Shown: in pieces, positions 53,000-60,850 of the stretch
How the letters are laid out: every line of letters begins with the position of its first letter
Numbering within the stretch: the stretch's first letter is position 1
Source of the DNA: Chloroflexota bacterium
GTDB taxonomy: Bacteria; Chloroflexota; Chloroflexia; Chloroheliales; Chloroheliaceae
Direction of reading: 5' to 3'
Assembly: GCA_028287745.1 (NCBI GenBank)
Contig: JAQBPB010000021.1
Location: forward strand, 1-64,000
DNA length: 64,000 bases
Program-made: the position numbers and the translations under genes
Notes under the pieces: generated by a model
Databases searched by the model: none
What the model was told of the DNA's origin: nothing
Seen by the model: only the letters and a program-made list of their open reading frames with translations

Positions 53000-53979
53000 A
53001 AATTGCTGTTGCTTTCTTCAGATTTAAGATTGGCGGTATTGCGATTCCGGCGGGCTTTTTTAGGACCGGCCTGTTGCTGGCGCTGGTGTTCTGCAATTTC
53101 AGCGTCAGTCAGGAAAATCTGGTGGAACATATACCACTGGTCGGGATGGCGCCGCACCAGTTTTTCGACTGAATTGGCGATGGCCTGCGTTATCGCAACA
53201 ATGTCGCGGTCGCGTTCCCCGGTAAGTTCGTATTCAATGGGCGGCTCCCAGCAACCATAAAAAGTTTGATTGCCCGGCTGGCGCGCTACATAGCCCAGAA
53301 CCACTTTTGAGCCGGTCATATAAACCAGGGTGCCCGGTCCGGCTGCAAACCTGACCGCACGGCCAAAGAAGTTTACCACAATACCTTCATTTTGCAGGGG
53401 CGAGTCCAGCAACAGGACCACCATCCCGTTGTTCTTTAAGGTGCTGACCAGCCCGCGCATTGATTCTTTAAGCGAGTAGATCTTAATGCCTTTGTTACGC
53501 CTGGCTCCCTGGAGCAGTTCGTTAAGCTCGGCCGGTTCGAAATCTTTGGCGACCGAACTGATCTGGTAGCCATGCGCGGCGGCAACCGTGGCGGCTCCGT
53601 CCCAATTACCAAAGTGAGGGGAGATCAACATTACGCCTTTACCGGATTTTTGGGCTTCTTCAATGTAGTCCCAGCCAGTGCCGGTCACCAAAGCCGAAAT
53701 TTCCTGGCTGGTCAGGTGCGGCTGGCGCAAGAAATCTACCATGTATTTTACGTAATTGCGGAAGCTGCGGCGGGCCACCTGGCGGACTCGCCGGTTGATC
53801 GAGGGTTCTCCAAGCACAATCTGTAAATTTATATCGGCATAATGGCTGTGGTCGCGCCATAACCAGTAGTAAACTTCGCCTCCGATAGCCGCCAGGGTAT
53901 AAGTAAGCCGGGTTGGCAACTTCCAGAGCAGCCAACTGGCAGATTTATAGGTTTTTACAAGCACTTTATCTTTATTCAT
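52996..53979 (-). CDS. LpxL/HtrB/PatA-like lysophospholipid acyltransferase
   Basis: A 327-residue membrane-associated acyltransferase that transfers fatty acid to a glycolipid, such as lipid A or phosphatidylinositol mannoside. The HX4D motif is intact (SPHFGNWD, His122 and Asp127). Other family blocks are VVLLLDSPLQNEGIVVNFFG in outline and RRHPDQWYMFHQIF near the C-terminus. It is followed by a degenerate paralogue with 4-base overlap. Since Chloroflexota generally lack lipid A, the acceptor is probably another glycolipid; that is inference. Confidence 0.85.
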   Translation of the reverse strand: MNKDKVLVKTYKSASWLLWKLPTRLTYTLAAIGGEVYYWLWRDHSHYADINLQIVLGEPSINRRVRQVARRSFRNYVKYMVDFLRQPHLTSQEISALVTGTGWDYIEEAQKSGKGVMLISPHFGNWDGAATVAAAHGYQISSVAKDFEPAELNELLQGARRNKGIKIYSLKESMRGLVSTLKNNGMVVLLLDSPLQNEGIVVNFFGRAVRFAAGPGTLVYMTGSKVVLGYVARQPGNQTFYGCWEPPIEYELTGERDRDIVAITQAIANSVEKLVRRHPDQWYMFHQIFLTDAEIAEHQRQQQAGPKKARRNRNTANLKSEESNSNL

Positions 53980-54025
53980 TATTATAAATCACACAATCTA
54001 TAAAAAGAACCCAAATTGAAGCCGG

Positions 54026-54901
54026 TTAACTCCGGTTGAGCTGGTTCCGCGCATACATATAGAGAAATTCGTTAGCGTAACCGGCCTGGTCACCCCATTT
54101 AGCCGCCGCAATTTTATGAATTTCGCGGGGTTGAACTTTCTGGCCCTGGAAATAAAAAGTTTCCATAGCCCGGGTAACCCAGGTATCCAGCGGAAAAGCT
54201 TCGTGTTTTCCCAGGGCAAACAGCAAGACCCAGTCGGCCACGTTGCGGCCCACTCCCGGAAAGACGGTTAACTGGCCGTGCGCCCAATCATAAGGCAAGT
54301 CGCGCAGTTGTTCAAAATCAAAATCCTGGGCGACTATCTTACGGGTTGTTTCCACGATGTATTTTGCCCGGTATTCAGCTCCCAGTTCACCGGCTAATTC
54401 TTCCTGGCCGGCAGCTTGCAGTTGTTCCGGGGTAGGAAACGTATAGCCCCGGTAGCGGCCCAGGACCAGGGTCTGTCCGTATTTCTTACTGATAGCCTGG
54501 ACCGTCCGCGAAACGGCCGGAATATTGTTGTTGGCCGAAAGAATAAAGCTAATCAGGATTTCGAAAGGCGGTTGCATTAACAGGCGCAAGCCATAATAAC
54601 GGTTAATCGCCCGCGCGATATGTTCATCCGTTTTTAACGCCACCGTGATTTGCTGGTATTCGGTATCCTTATCCAGGCCGAAATAGTTTTCAAAGCTGGC
54701 CCGGGCTTCCGCTTCACTGGCGGCGTGGCTGGCTAACTCAACCTCAAAAGAACGGCCGGTCTGCTTTATACGCACAAAGCTGTCACCGGCTACACCGTAA
54801 TAAAAGCCATCTTCCAGCCGTTTCCAGCGGAAGGTTTGACCGCATTCCAGCGTGTAACTCAGATTAAGGTGGCTGTTTTCAAATTCAAACCTGTAGTTCA
54901 T
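54026..54901 (-). CDS. OGG1-like 8-oxoguanine DNA glycosylase homologue without the lyase lysine
   Basis: A 291-residue HhH-GPD glycosylase with the OGG N-terminal domain (LECGQTFRWKRLEDGFYYGVAGD in outline). The hairpin is FPGVGRNVADWVLLFAL and the catalytic Asp is Asp239 (AFPLDTWV). In human OGG1 and bacterial homologues the residue 19 before this Asp is the nucleophilic Lys (K249 with D268); here it is Asn220. The protein should therefore be a monofunctional glycosylase or have changed specificity. It is the first gene of an operon with the two acyltransferases. Confidence 0.85.
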   Translation of the reverse strand: MNYRFEFENSHLNLSYTLECGQTFRWKRLEDGFYYGVAGDSFVRIKQTGRSFEVELASHAASEAEARASFENYFGLDKDTEYQQITVALKTDEHIARAINRYYGLRLLMQPPFEILISFILSANNNIPAVSRTVQAISKKYGQTLVLGRYRGYTFPTPEQLQAAGQEELAGELGAEYRAKYIVETTRKIVAQDFDFEQLRDLPYDWAHGQLTVFPGVGRNVADWVLLFALGKHEAFPLDTWVTRAMETFYFQGQKVQPREIHKIAAAKWGDQAGYANEFLYMYARNQLNRS

Positions 54902-55195
54902 GGTAGGCCGAATTATAGCACGGTAAAAAAGGCTATGCCAGTTAAAAAAAATTACCTGGTTGGTATTTTGCCGCTTTGGAATAAATGTTTATAAAAGCCG
55001 GTAAATTTTGGACCCTAAATTTGCAACTGGCATAACAAATTGCTGCTTTATAGGTTTTAGTACCTGTATGACATTAATATGCTGTATCCTGGTAGATAAC
55101 CCAATTGTATAAACCTTTGGGTTAGACTAGTATCAATGTAGTTATAGGTTATACCAAACTGGTAAAAATAATTACTGTTACATTAAGCAACCCTA
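54902..55195. other. AT-rich intergenic DNA upstream of the OGG-like gene
   Basis: No ORF. TATGCCAGTT (54934-54943) and AACTGGCATA (55025-55034) form a 10-bp inverted repeat 81 bases apart. The minus-strand promoter of the glycosylase operon should be here. Confidence 0.5.
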
Positions 55196-55224
55196 TTGAC
55201 AATTGATGAAACCAGAGTCATAAT
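55196..55224 (+). promoter_or_regulatory. Near-consensus sigma70-type promoter of a noncoding RNA
   Basis: TTGACA (55196-55201, perfect) and CATAAT (55219-55224, 5 of 6) are 17 bases apart. It points to the right, into a region without a conventional gene. Confidence 0.8.
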
Positions 55225-55363
55225 ATAAACAGTTAAACGACTTGGAAGTTGGAGAGCTAGGCTACCAGGTCACCAGAGTAGCATTTCGGATGCTGCTATT
55301 GTCATCGTTCGGTAACTAAAAATGTAGCTCTACATATGCAAGCAGGAGGTGTAACGACAAAAT

Positions 55364-55417
55364 ATGTCGAAACTGAAACCTCAAGATATGTTTGGTGTAC
55401 GTCAAGAAGACATTTAA
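55364..55417 (+). CDS. Possible 17-residue peptide inside the structured RNA
   Basis: ATG at 55364 opens MSKLKPQDMFGVRQEDI and a TAA stop. AGGAGGT at 55344-55350 is a full Shine-Dalgarno, although 13 bases from the ATG, which is long. CGAC/GTCG can fold over the start codon. No known peptide family is recognised. Confidence 0.3.
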   Translation: MSKLKPQDMFGVRQEDI

Positions 55418-55678
55418 GGCCCCGCACCGCCTTTAGAAGGTGTAAAGTAATAAAAAGTCAGGTGGACTAACTTATTCGTTAAGTTGAAACGCCGGTTATC
55501 CATTCGGTCTTTGCGAGTGTGGGGCTAAAAATAATTCAGTTCCTGTAACAAGGTTATTGATAGGATATTTTGTCAGATTAAGTAATCGGCATCAACCTGA
55601 TCAAATCAGGTCCGGTAGGATCTACACCGTTACTTGAACTGTAGTGTTCTTTTTATGACGAAAATAAAATAAATTTTT

Positions 55679-55712
55679 AAAAGCGGCTTTCTGGATAAGA
55701 TAGCCGCTTTTT
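55679..55712 (+). terminator. Intrinsic terminator of the candidate RNA
   Basis: AAAAGCGGCT (55679-55688) pairs perfectly with AGCCGCTTTT (55702-55711), followed by T residues. Confidence 0.88.
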
Positions 55713-55783
55713 ACTTATTATTTTTTAATATTACAGAAAATTATTTAGCTTGTGGCATATTATATGCGTAGATAGCTGTTAAG

Positions 55784-55936
55784 CAGGAAAGGAACGTTAG
55801 CCCGGTGCCGATTAGCGGCCAGCGGCATTGTCAAGAACTCGGCCTGGAAGGCATCGAGTACCCATAGACCAAACCCTCAGTTTTCTCCTTTCCTGGTTAT
55901 AAAGCCGGTAGCTACCATTTAATGGTCTACCGGCTT
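55784..55936 (+). ncRNA. Second candidate structured RNA with terminator-like hairpin
   Basis: CAGGAAAGGA (55784-55793) pairs perfectly with TCCTTTCCTG (55886-55895), closing about 92 bases that hold two hairpins: TGCCG/CGGCA (55806-55827) and ACTCGGCC/GGC-CGAGT with a TGGAA loop (55837-55859). A further strong hairpin, AAGCCGGTAG/CTACCGGCTT (55902-55936), precedes a T-rich tail on the plus strand. Strand is inferred from that tail. No clear promoter is seen. Confidence 0.4.
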
Positions 55937-55968
55937 CTATTTGTTATTTTGTATTAGTACCAGGGGGT

Positions 55969-57033
55969 TTAATAACGCTTTATATCTCTATCAAGAGTGG
56001 GTGGTAATTCATAATTCTGGCGAACGGTGTTAATTGGCACGCCCATTATTTTAATCCGCTCCGGGCTGAACACGCCCAACCCCAACCAGTCGGCATACCA
56101 GATATGTTTGACGGTTTCTTTATCCGGTTCGATACCCATTAAACGGCAGCAAGTCGCGTCTACCGCTACCAGGTCGGTTCCAACCACCAGTATTTGTGAA
56201 TTGCGGTTTTTCCCGAAGAGCGGGCCATCTTCTTCCATACCCATAATGCCGTCTACAATCGCTAATTGGGGCGCGAGAGTTTCATAAAGCTCGACAATAT
56301 TGGCTTCGATCCCGGTTACGTGCAAATTATTCTTGGGCCAACCATATTTAAGCCCTGGTACAATCCCGTACAAATTCTTCATGCTGAGGGTGGCACCGGC
56401 CCAGTGATGCGTCTTTAGTTTGGGCATGGAGACGATTAAATCAGCCTCGGCAATAGTTTTAGGCAGCCAGGTATATTCCCGCCCGGTGTAACTGCCTTTG
56501 CTGGGTACTTTTACGACATCATCATGATTCAGGTCCACAAACTTGATGCCGCGTAACTCCAGCATCGGTTTTATACCGCTAGACCAGAGCAAATCGGTCA
56601 GGTCGCGCTGGTAGGCCGTACCTTCGGCCACAATAATTTCTTTGGCCCCTTTTTCCTGCAATAACTGGATAGCCGCCTCGATTACCGCCGGGTGCGTATT
56701 AATCGCCCGGTCGGGTAAGTTGTAGATAATGTTTGGCTTGAGCACGACTCTTTTATTTGCAATTACGGGCGAGTCAATCAATTCCCAGGCCGTCCGCAGG
56801 GGTGTCAGTAAATCAATATCGTAAGAAGGCGCGTTAACAATCGCGACCTTGGATTGCGTGCCGATACCCTTGCCCATGCGCCGGAAACTTACTCCAAGCC
56901 ACTTGATCAGGCCCAGCGGGCGCGCAGCCAGTTCGGCTATCGCCACCGAGCCACCAATGGCTCCGGTTAGCATCAACCGCGTGAACTGTCGGCGAGTTAA
57001 TCTTTTCTTTCGAGGTTTAGTACGTAAAGTCAT
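55969..57033 (-). CDS. DUF362 family protein with Tat signal
   Basis: The N-terminus LTRRQFTRLMLTGAIGGSVAIAE in outline is a twin-arginine signal, so the folded protein is exported or anchored, probably with a cofactor. Residues 60-340 match DUF362: VVLKPNIIYN, DLIVSMPKLKTHHWAGATLSMKNLYGIVPG in outline, and DGIMGMEEDGPLFG. DUF362 proteins are often Fe-S associated, but no ferredoxin Cys motif is present here. It is the last gene of a four-gene operon, 23 bases after the terpene-cyclase-like gene. Confidence 0.82.
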   Translation of the reverse strand: MTLRTKPRKKRLTRRQFTRLMLTGAIGGSVAIAELAARPLGLIKWLGVSFRRMGKGIGTQSKVAIVNAPSYDIDLLTPLRTAWELIDSPVIANKRVVLKPNIIYNLPDRAINTHPAVIEAAIQLLQEKGAKEIIVAEGTAYQRDLTDLLWSSGIKPMLELRGIKFVDLNHDDVVKVPSKGSYTGREYTWLPKTIAEADLIVSMPKLKTHHWAGATLSMKNLYGIVPGLKYGWPKNNLHVTGIEANIVELYETLAPQLAIVDGIMGMEEDGPLFGKNRNSQILVVGTDLVAVDATCCRLMGIEPDKETVKHIWYADWLGLGVFSPERIKIMGVPINTVRQNYELPPTLDRDIKRY

Positions 57034-57056
57034 ATTTATAGCTTAGTTTATATCGG

Positions 57057-58121
57057 TTACTTTGGGTTCAAATAGTAACGGTTATCGCTGAGGGCCAGCA
57101 AGGCAATTGCGGTGGTATAGGCGCTGTCGGCCCAATCGCCGGTAGTTCTGTTCTGGCCGTTCAGGGTCCTTTTTGTAACCTGCTGGCCTTTGTACTGGAA
57201 TACTCTATCCCCGGAGGTCAGGCCTCTGACCAGCCGCAAGCGATATTTTTCAACTTCGGTGGCTTCTTTGAAAAGACTCAGGGCCCAGGCGCACAAGGCT
57301 ACGGTATGGTCGGAGTTGCTCTCCATTATGTAATTTTCCAGGTATGCCACACCTTTGTCTACTGCCGTAATATTCGGGCCAAAGTCCGAAGCCGTAAGAG
57401 TAATTCTCCAGGCGACCAGCGCGAAAGAGGTAGCGTCAGGGGTAGGCGGCAGGACTTTACCCAGCATATAAGGGTTACCGACATTCCAGCCGCCTTGCGG
57501 GCAGGCCCGGTCCCGCAGGTAATTTTTAGCGTTGCTAATTTCTTTGGTCAGGGGCATCGTCGCGGGGTCTTCGACAACCAGGGCGATTACTGCCAGGGCT
57601 GTAGGAATAACCCACCCGGCTTCACCCGGTCCCCAACTCCAGCCCAGGTAAGATGAGTCTATCCGGAACAACCGCTGGACCTGGGCATTGACCTCGTCAT
57701 CCACGCTCGGTTCCCGGCCGCTGCCCATGATCCAGCGCCTTCCCCGGTCTAACATGTCCTTATCTTCGGGCTTGCCGTAATAGCTGACCAGTTCAGGGAT
57801 TTTTACCAGGACATTTAACATCCAGATTACCGGGTAAGTCATCCAGCTGGCCCCGGGGTCGTCACGCATAATGCCCCAGCTTCCATCGCTATGCTGCTGG
57901 GCCCGCAGCCAGGTTAAAGCCTTTTGAACGGCCTGGTAACGTTTTTCGGGTACATCTTGCCCACCGGCACCGGTCTGATTAAAAAGGGCCAGCACAGCAA
58001 AAGCGGTTGGCTCTACGTAGCTCATACCACCTCTACGATAGCCCCAACCGCCATCACTATTCTGTGAGTTAGCTAGAAAATCATAGCCTTTTTGTAAGAT
58101 CTCGCTAAAATCAGTTGCCAT
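57057..58121 (-). CDS. Prenyltransferase/squalene-cyclase repeat protein
   Basis: A 354-residue alpha/alpha-barrel protein with QW-like repeats (SDGGWGYRRGG, SDGSWGIMRDD, PQGGWNVGNP). Squalene-hopene cyclases have about 630 residues and a DxDD acid motif; neither the length nor that motif is present, so a true cyclase is unlikely. It more likely uses the barrel for binding or an unknown reaction. There is no signal peptide. It overlaps the upstream NERD gene by 11 bases. Confidence 0.78.
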   Translation of the reverse strand: MATDFSEILQKGYDFLANSQNSDGGWGYRRGGMSYVEPTAFAVLALFNQTGAGGQDVPEKRYQAVQKALTWLRAQQHSDGSWGIMRDDPGASWMTYPVIWMLNVLVKIPELVSYYGKPEDKDMLDRGRRWIMGSGREPSVDDEVNAQVQRLFRIDSSYLGWSWGPGEAGWVIPTALAVIALVVEDPATMPLTKEISNAKNYLRDRACPQGGWNVGNPYMLGKVLPPTPDATSFALVAWRITLTASDFGPNITAVDKGVAYLENYIMESNSDHTVALCAWALSLFKEATEVEKYRLRLVRGLTSGDRVFQYKGQQVTKRTLNGQNRTTGDWADSAYTTAIALLALSDNRYYLNPK

Positions 58122-58908
58122 TACTTTGTAACCGGGTAGCTATTTGTTCCACCATCACCTCGGGTAGGATTTCGCCTTCTACCGGGGTGGGGTGTACCAC
58201 AAAATTGCGTTTAATAAAATCTTCAAAATCCCCAATTTCAATTGCCGGGGCGCTAGGTCGTTTTAACTGGCGAATATGGCCCTTACCCAGGATGACCATG
58301 GGGTGTACTACTACCTGGGGCAATCTACGGACCGAGAGCCAGGCTTTTACTTCACGCGCGGCGCGAATACAGGCCCAGGTCGGGCTGTCGTCAAGCCGGC
58401 GGCGCGGTTCGGTAGCCTGGACTACTTTGAATTGAGAAAGGGGTTTGGGACCGGGTGTATTGACCCGGCCACGCACGTAGCGATACCAGGTATCGCCCTC
58501 GACCGCATAGTCACCTCTGGAAGAATCCATCTGGATAACTATGGCTCCGGGTGGCCCCAGCAGTACGCCGTCAATTTCACCAACCGACCGCGTGCCTGGG
58601 AGTATCAAGTTGCGCAAATAGATAAAGTCGTCTCCGAGGTTGGCTTCCAGTATTTTGCTCACTTCGTCTTGAAGCTGGATGTTCTGGCGGTAATTTATTA
58701 CCAACCGGCCGAACCAGGCTCCACTGGCAATTAAGCCCAGCGCAATTACTACTAAAATCCAGAAGATCAGCTTTTCACTCGCAAAAAGACCCAGTCCCAG
58801 CAAAAATAGCAGGAATAAGCCTGCTACTCCTTGCAAGAGAGCTAATATTTGGTCCCGCTGGTTAGCTTTATGTTTGGTTGAAACAGGTTGGGAACGGACG
58901 ACTCGCAC
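58111..58908 (-). CDS. Membrane protein with nuclease-related (NERD) domain
   Basis: Two membrane helices lie at about residues 22-70 (ILALLQGVAGLFLLFLLGLGLF, LIFWILVVIALGLIASGAWF in outline). The cytoplasmic part has NERD features: LGDDFIYLRNLILPG, GEIDGVLLGPPGAIVIQMDSSRGDY in outline, with GEIDxxxxxxxGxxxIQxD close to the restriction-endonuclease-like core (usually E/Q-x-K). The lysine of that motif is not obvious, so nuclease activity is doubtful. It starts 5 bases after the membrane glycosyltransferase gene ends and overlaps the next gene. Confidence 0.7.
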   Translation of the reverse strand: MRVVRSQPVSTKHKANQRDQILALLQGVAGLFLLFLLGLGLFASEKLIFWILVVIALGLIASGAWFGRLVINYRQNIQLQDEVSKILEANLGDDFIYLRNLILPGTRSVGEIDGVLLGPPGAIVIQMDSSRGDYAVEGDTWYRYVRGRVNTPGPKPLSQFKVVQATEPRRRLDDSPTWACIRAAREVKAWLSVRRLPQVVVHPMVILGKGHIRQLKRPSAPAIEIGDFEDFIKRNFVVHPTPVEGEILPEVMVEQIATRLQSNGN

Positions 58909-58913
58909 TTTCC

Positions 58914-60563
58914 TTACTCATTATCCTTGTTAAAGACTTTGTAGATTTGACTTCCATCTGACAGGACCGTGATAAATTTTAATTCTATGCCCATTCCAAT
59001 GGCTGTTTTTGCCTGGTAAAGTTCATCGAGACCGGCATAACGTTCCGGCCCAAGTACAAACCAGCGGGCCTGAAAGCGTTTAGCAGCTTGCAAGTTTGCT
59101 ACCAGGCCGTCACTTGCCTGCGCAATGGCAGGCCGCCCGGTTGCATAGTGAAAACTTAAAGGTTCCGCCAGCATTATAACATCTTTTGCCGCCGCATTTT
59201 GCTTGAACCAATCTTCCAGCCCGCGAGCGCCCTGGTAATCGTTGTCCCAGACCGGCCCGGCAAACGCTATGACATAGTAAAGTGTTACCCCAATGGCAAC
59301 CAGGGCCATTATAGAGGCTGCCCGGGGCTTGGGTTTTCCGCGCCTAAACCATTCAAACCCGGCCAGGGCCACCCCGGCCTGATAGGGTATAAGGCCCCCG
59401 GCGGAATGGAAAATAGTCCCGTGACTGCCTATTTCGGTAAAGCCAAGCGCCATAACCAAGTATAGCATACCGCTATAGACTAAAAACGGCCGGAATTCCG
59501 GCCGTTTCCGGACCGGCCACAGCCCAATTAAAAAGAGCGGCCCCAGCAGGAATAGCCCCTGGAATATCATCAGAAAAGCATTGACGCCTAAACCCTTTAG
59601 CTTGCTCTCCAGGATATTAGTCAAACCCCAGCGAAAGTAGTAACCCGCATCCAGCGAAATCCCGTAGCTGAAGAAATCCTGGTAATCGCGTAAAAAGAGA
59701 ACTTTGGTGTTATTGGCCGGGAATATTGCGCCTAGCTGGGCCAGGTTGCGGGCCAGCCAGGGGCTTACCACCAGCAGGGCCAGTCCCAGGGCGATTATTA
59801 ACATTCTCCAGCGGGGCAGGTCTTCCAGGGCCCCGGCGGCTTTCGGATTGCGCCGGGCCGTCCAGACGCGCCAGGCAAAACAGGCCACAAGGGTAAAAGT
59901 AAGCAGGATGCCGTCGCTCCGGCTGAGATAGGCCAGCCCACCCAATACGCCAGCCAGCGGCAGCCAGCGGTCGTTGTGGTAAAGCCCCCGGTAAATTGCC
60001 ATTAACATTAACAGGCTGACCAGGGCAAACAGGGCAAAGTTGTCCGGCGCGTTCCAGAATAAAAAGTAACGGCCCGGAAAGAGCATTACCAGGGCCATTA
60101 GCCAGCTATAGCGGCGTTGTGCTGCCCCGAATAATATTTTCCCCAAACCATAGGCCAGGGGCGGCAGGCAGCAACTCATCAGTATAAAAGGCAGGGCGGC
60201 GGCCCAGAACGAAACGCCAAAAATGTTGAAAGAAAGAATAATCAGCAGGCTTGCCAGCGGGGTCCAGTAGCTGAAGGCCGCATGCTCCAGGTTGCCGGGG
60301 GTAGCCGGGTCAAACAGGCCGCCCGCCTGGTAATTCCAGACGGTAGTTTCGGTCAGTCCCTTGCCCGCCTGCCAGTTTCCGGCAATCTGGTAGTAATAAT
60401 AGGCATCGACATAGCCCGGTTGATGAATTACCAGGGCCACTACCAGCCGCAGGGCCAGGGCGGCCAGAAATAAAACCGCGTAAGGTTGCACCTGGGCCAG
60501 GTTCAACGGCGATAACCTGGAAAATAATTTATTAGAAGTTGATTGAGGTTTTAGCTTTAACAT
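58914..60563 (-). CDS. GT39/ArnT-type membrane glycosyltransferase
   Basis: A 549-residue polytopic protein with about 11-12 hydrophobic segments. The first loop (VIHQPGYVDAYYYYQIAGNWQAGKGLTE in outline) carries the acidic residue expected for GT-C enzymes that use polyprenyl-phosphate sugars. YWTPLASLLI and the RSDGILLTF loop fit the PMT/ArnT-like superfamily. The C-terminal 110 residues form a small extracytoplasmic domain. The sugar and target are unknown. It heads the operon with NERD, the QW-repeat protein and DUF362. Confidence 0.78.
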   Translation of the reverse strand: MLKLKPQSTSNKLFSRLSPLNLAQVQPYAVLFLAALALRLVVALVIHQPGYVDAYYYYQIAGNWQAGKGLTETTVWNYQAGGLFDPATPGNLEHAAFSYWTPLASLLIILSFNIFGVSFWAAALPFILMSCCLPPLAYGLGKILFGAAQRRYSWLMALVMLFPGRYFLFWNAPDNFALFALVSLLMLMAIYRGLYHNDRWLPLAGVLGGLAYLSRSDGILLTFTLVACFAWRVWTARRNPKAAGALEDLPRWRMLIIALGLALLVVSPWLARNLAQLGAIFPANNTKVLFLRDYQDFFSYGISLDAGYYFRWGLTNILESKLKGLGVNAFLMIFQGLFLLGPLFLIGLWPVRKRPEFRPFLVYSGMLYLVMALGFTEIGSHGTIFHSAGGLIPYQAGVALAGFEWFRRGKPKPRAASIMALVAIGVTLYYVIAFAGPVWDNDYQGARGLEDWFKQNAAAKDVIMLAEPLSFHYATGRPAIAQASDGLVANLQAAKRFQARWFVLGPERYAGLDELYQAKTAIGMGIELKFITVLSDGSQIYKVFNKDNE

Positions 60564-60618
60564 TCACCGGGCTTATCGGTTAGCTTTTCTTCTGGTTTAC
60601 CAGCATAACCTGAAATAC

Positions 60619-60650
60619 AAAAAAAAGAAAGACCCCACTTTCGTGGGGCC
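60619..60650 (-). terminator. Intrinsic terminator after the Flp pilin gene
   Basis: On the minus strand GTGGGG and CCCCAC arms (GAAA loop) are followed by a T-rich run CTTTCTTTTTTTT, 27 bases past the pilin stop. Confidence 0.85.
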
Positions 60651-60676
60651 TATCTGTCCGTGCAAACTCTTTAATT

Positions 60677-60850
60677 TTAGCTGAGACCTTTGGTCACGGC
60701 GCTGAAGACTGAACCAATCTGAGGGCCAAGCAGGATCAGAATGGCAATTACGACTACAGCCACTAAGAACAGGATCAAGGCGTACTCTACGAGGCCCTGG
60801 CCCTCTTCTTCCTCATTGCTTTTCTGGAAAAGCTTTTTGAAATCTAACAT
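60677..60850 (-). CDS. Flp/Fap-type class IVb pilin, 57 aa
   Basis: The short gene encodes MLDFKKLFQKSNEEEEGQG, LVEYALILFLVAVV and an extended hydrophobic helix ending near LILLGPQIG. The GQGLVEYALI box is the Flp pilin signature; a TadV-type peptidase would cut at the Gly before LVEYA and the Glu is needed for assembly. GGAGGT precedes the ATG by 8 bases. No Tad secretion gene (cpaA, tadA, B, C) is nearby, so it is an orphan pilin in this window. Confidence 0.9.
   Translation of the reverse strand: MLDFKKLFQKSNEEEEGQGLVEYALILFLVAVVVIAILILLGPQIGSVFSAVTKGLS

Larger units (their letters stand above)
55231..55712 (+). ncRNA. Candidate large structured RNA (about 480 nt), family unknown
   Basis: The segment runs from a strong promoter to a strong intrinsic terminator. 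It contains compact stems: GTAGCAT/ATGCTGC around TTCGG (55278-55296), TGTAG/CTACA (55324-55335), CACC-CCTT/AAGG-TG (55425-55442), AACTTA/TAAGTT around TTCGT (55469-55485), CCTGAT/ATCAGG (55596-55610), and a long-range stem GGCCCCGCAC (55418-55427) with GTGTGGGGCT (55517-55526) allowing G-U pairs. It has no tmRNA T-arm or tag, and no RNase P GAGGAAAGTCC core. A 17-codon ORF lies inside. There is no downstream plus-strand gene for it to regulate in cis. Confidence 0.55.

Noticed and set aside
55590..55630. SRP RNA tip (CAGGTCCGG..AGGA)
   Set aside because: The 5' side resembles 4.5S RNA, but the tetraloop is GGTA and the 3' side (TCTACACC) does not match AGCAGCC.
55231..55712. tmRNA or RNase P RNA
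   Set aside because: There is no tRNA-like T-arm or Ala-rich tag for tmRNA, and no GAGGAAAGTCC/ACAGAA core for RNase P.
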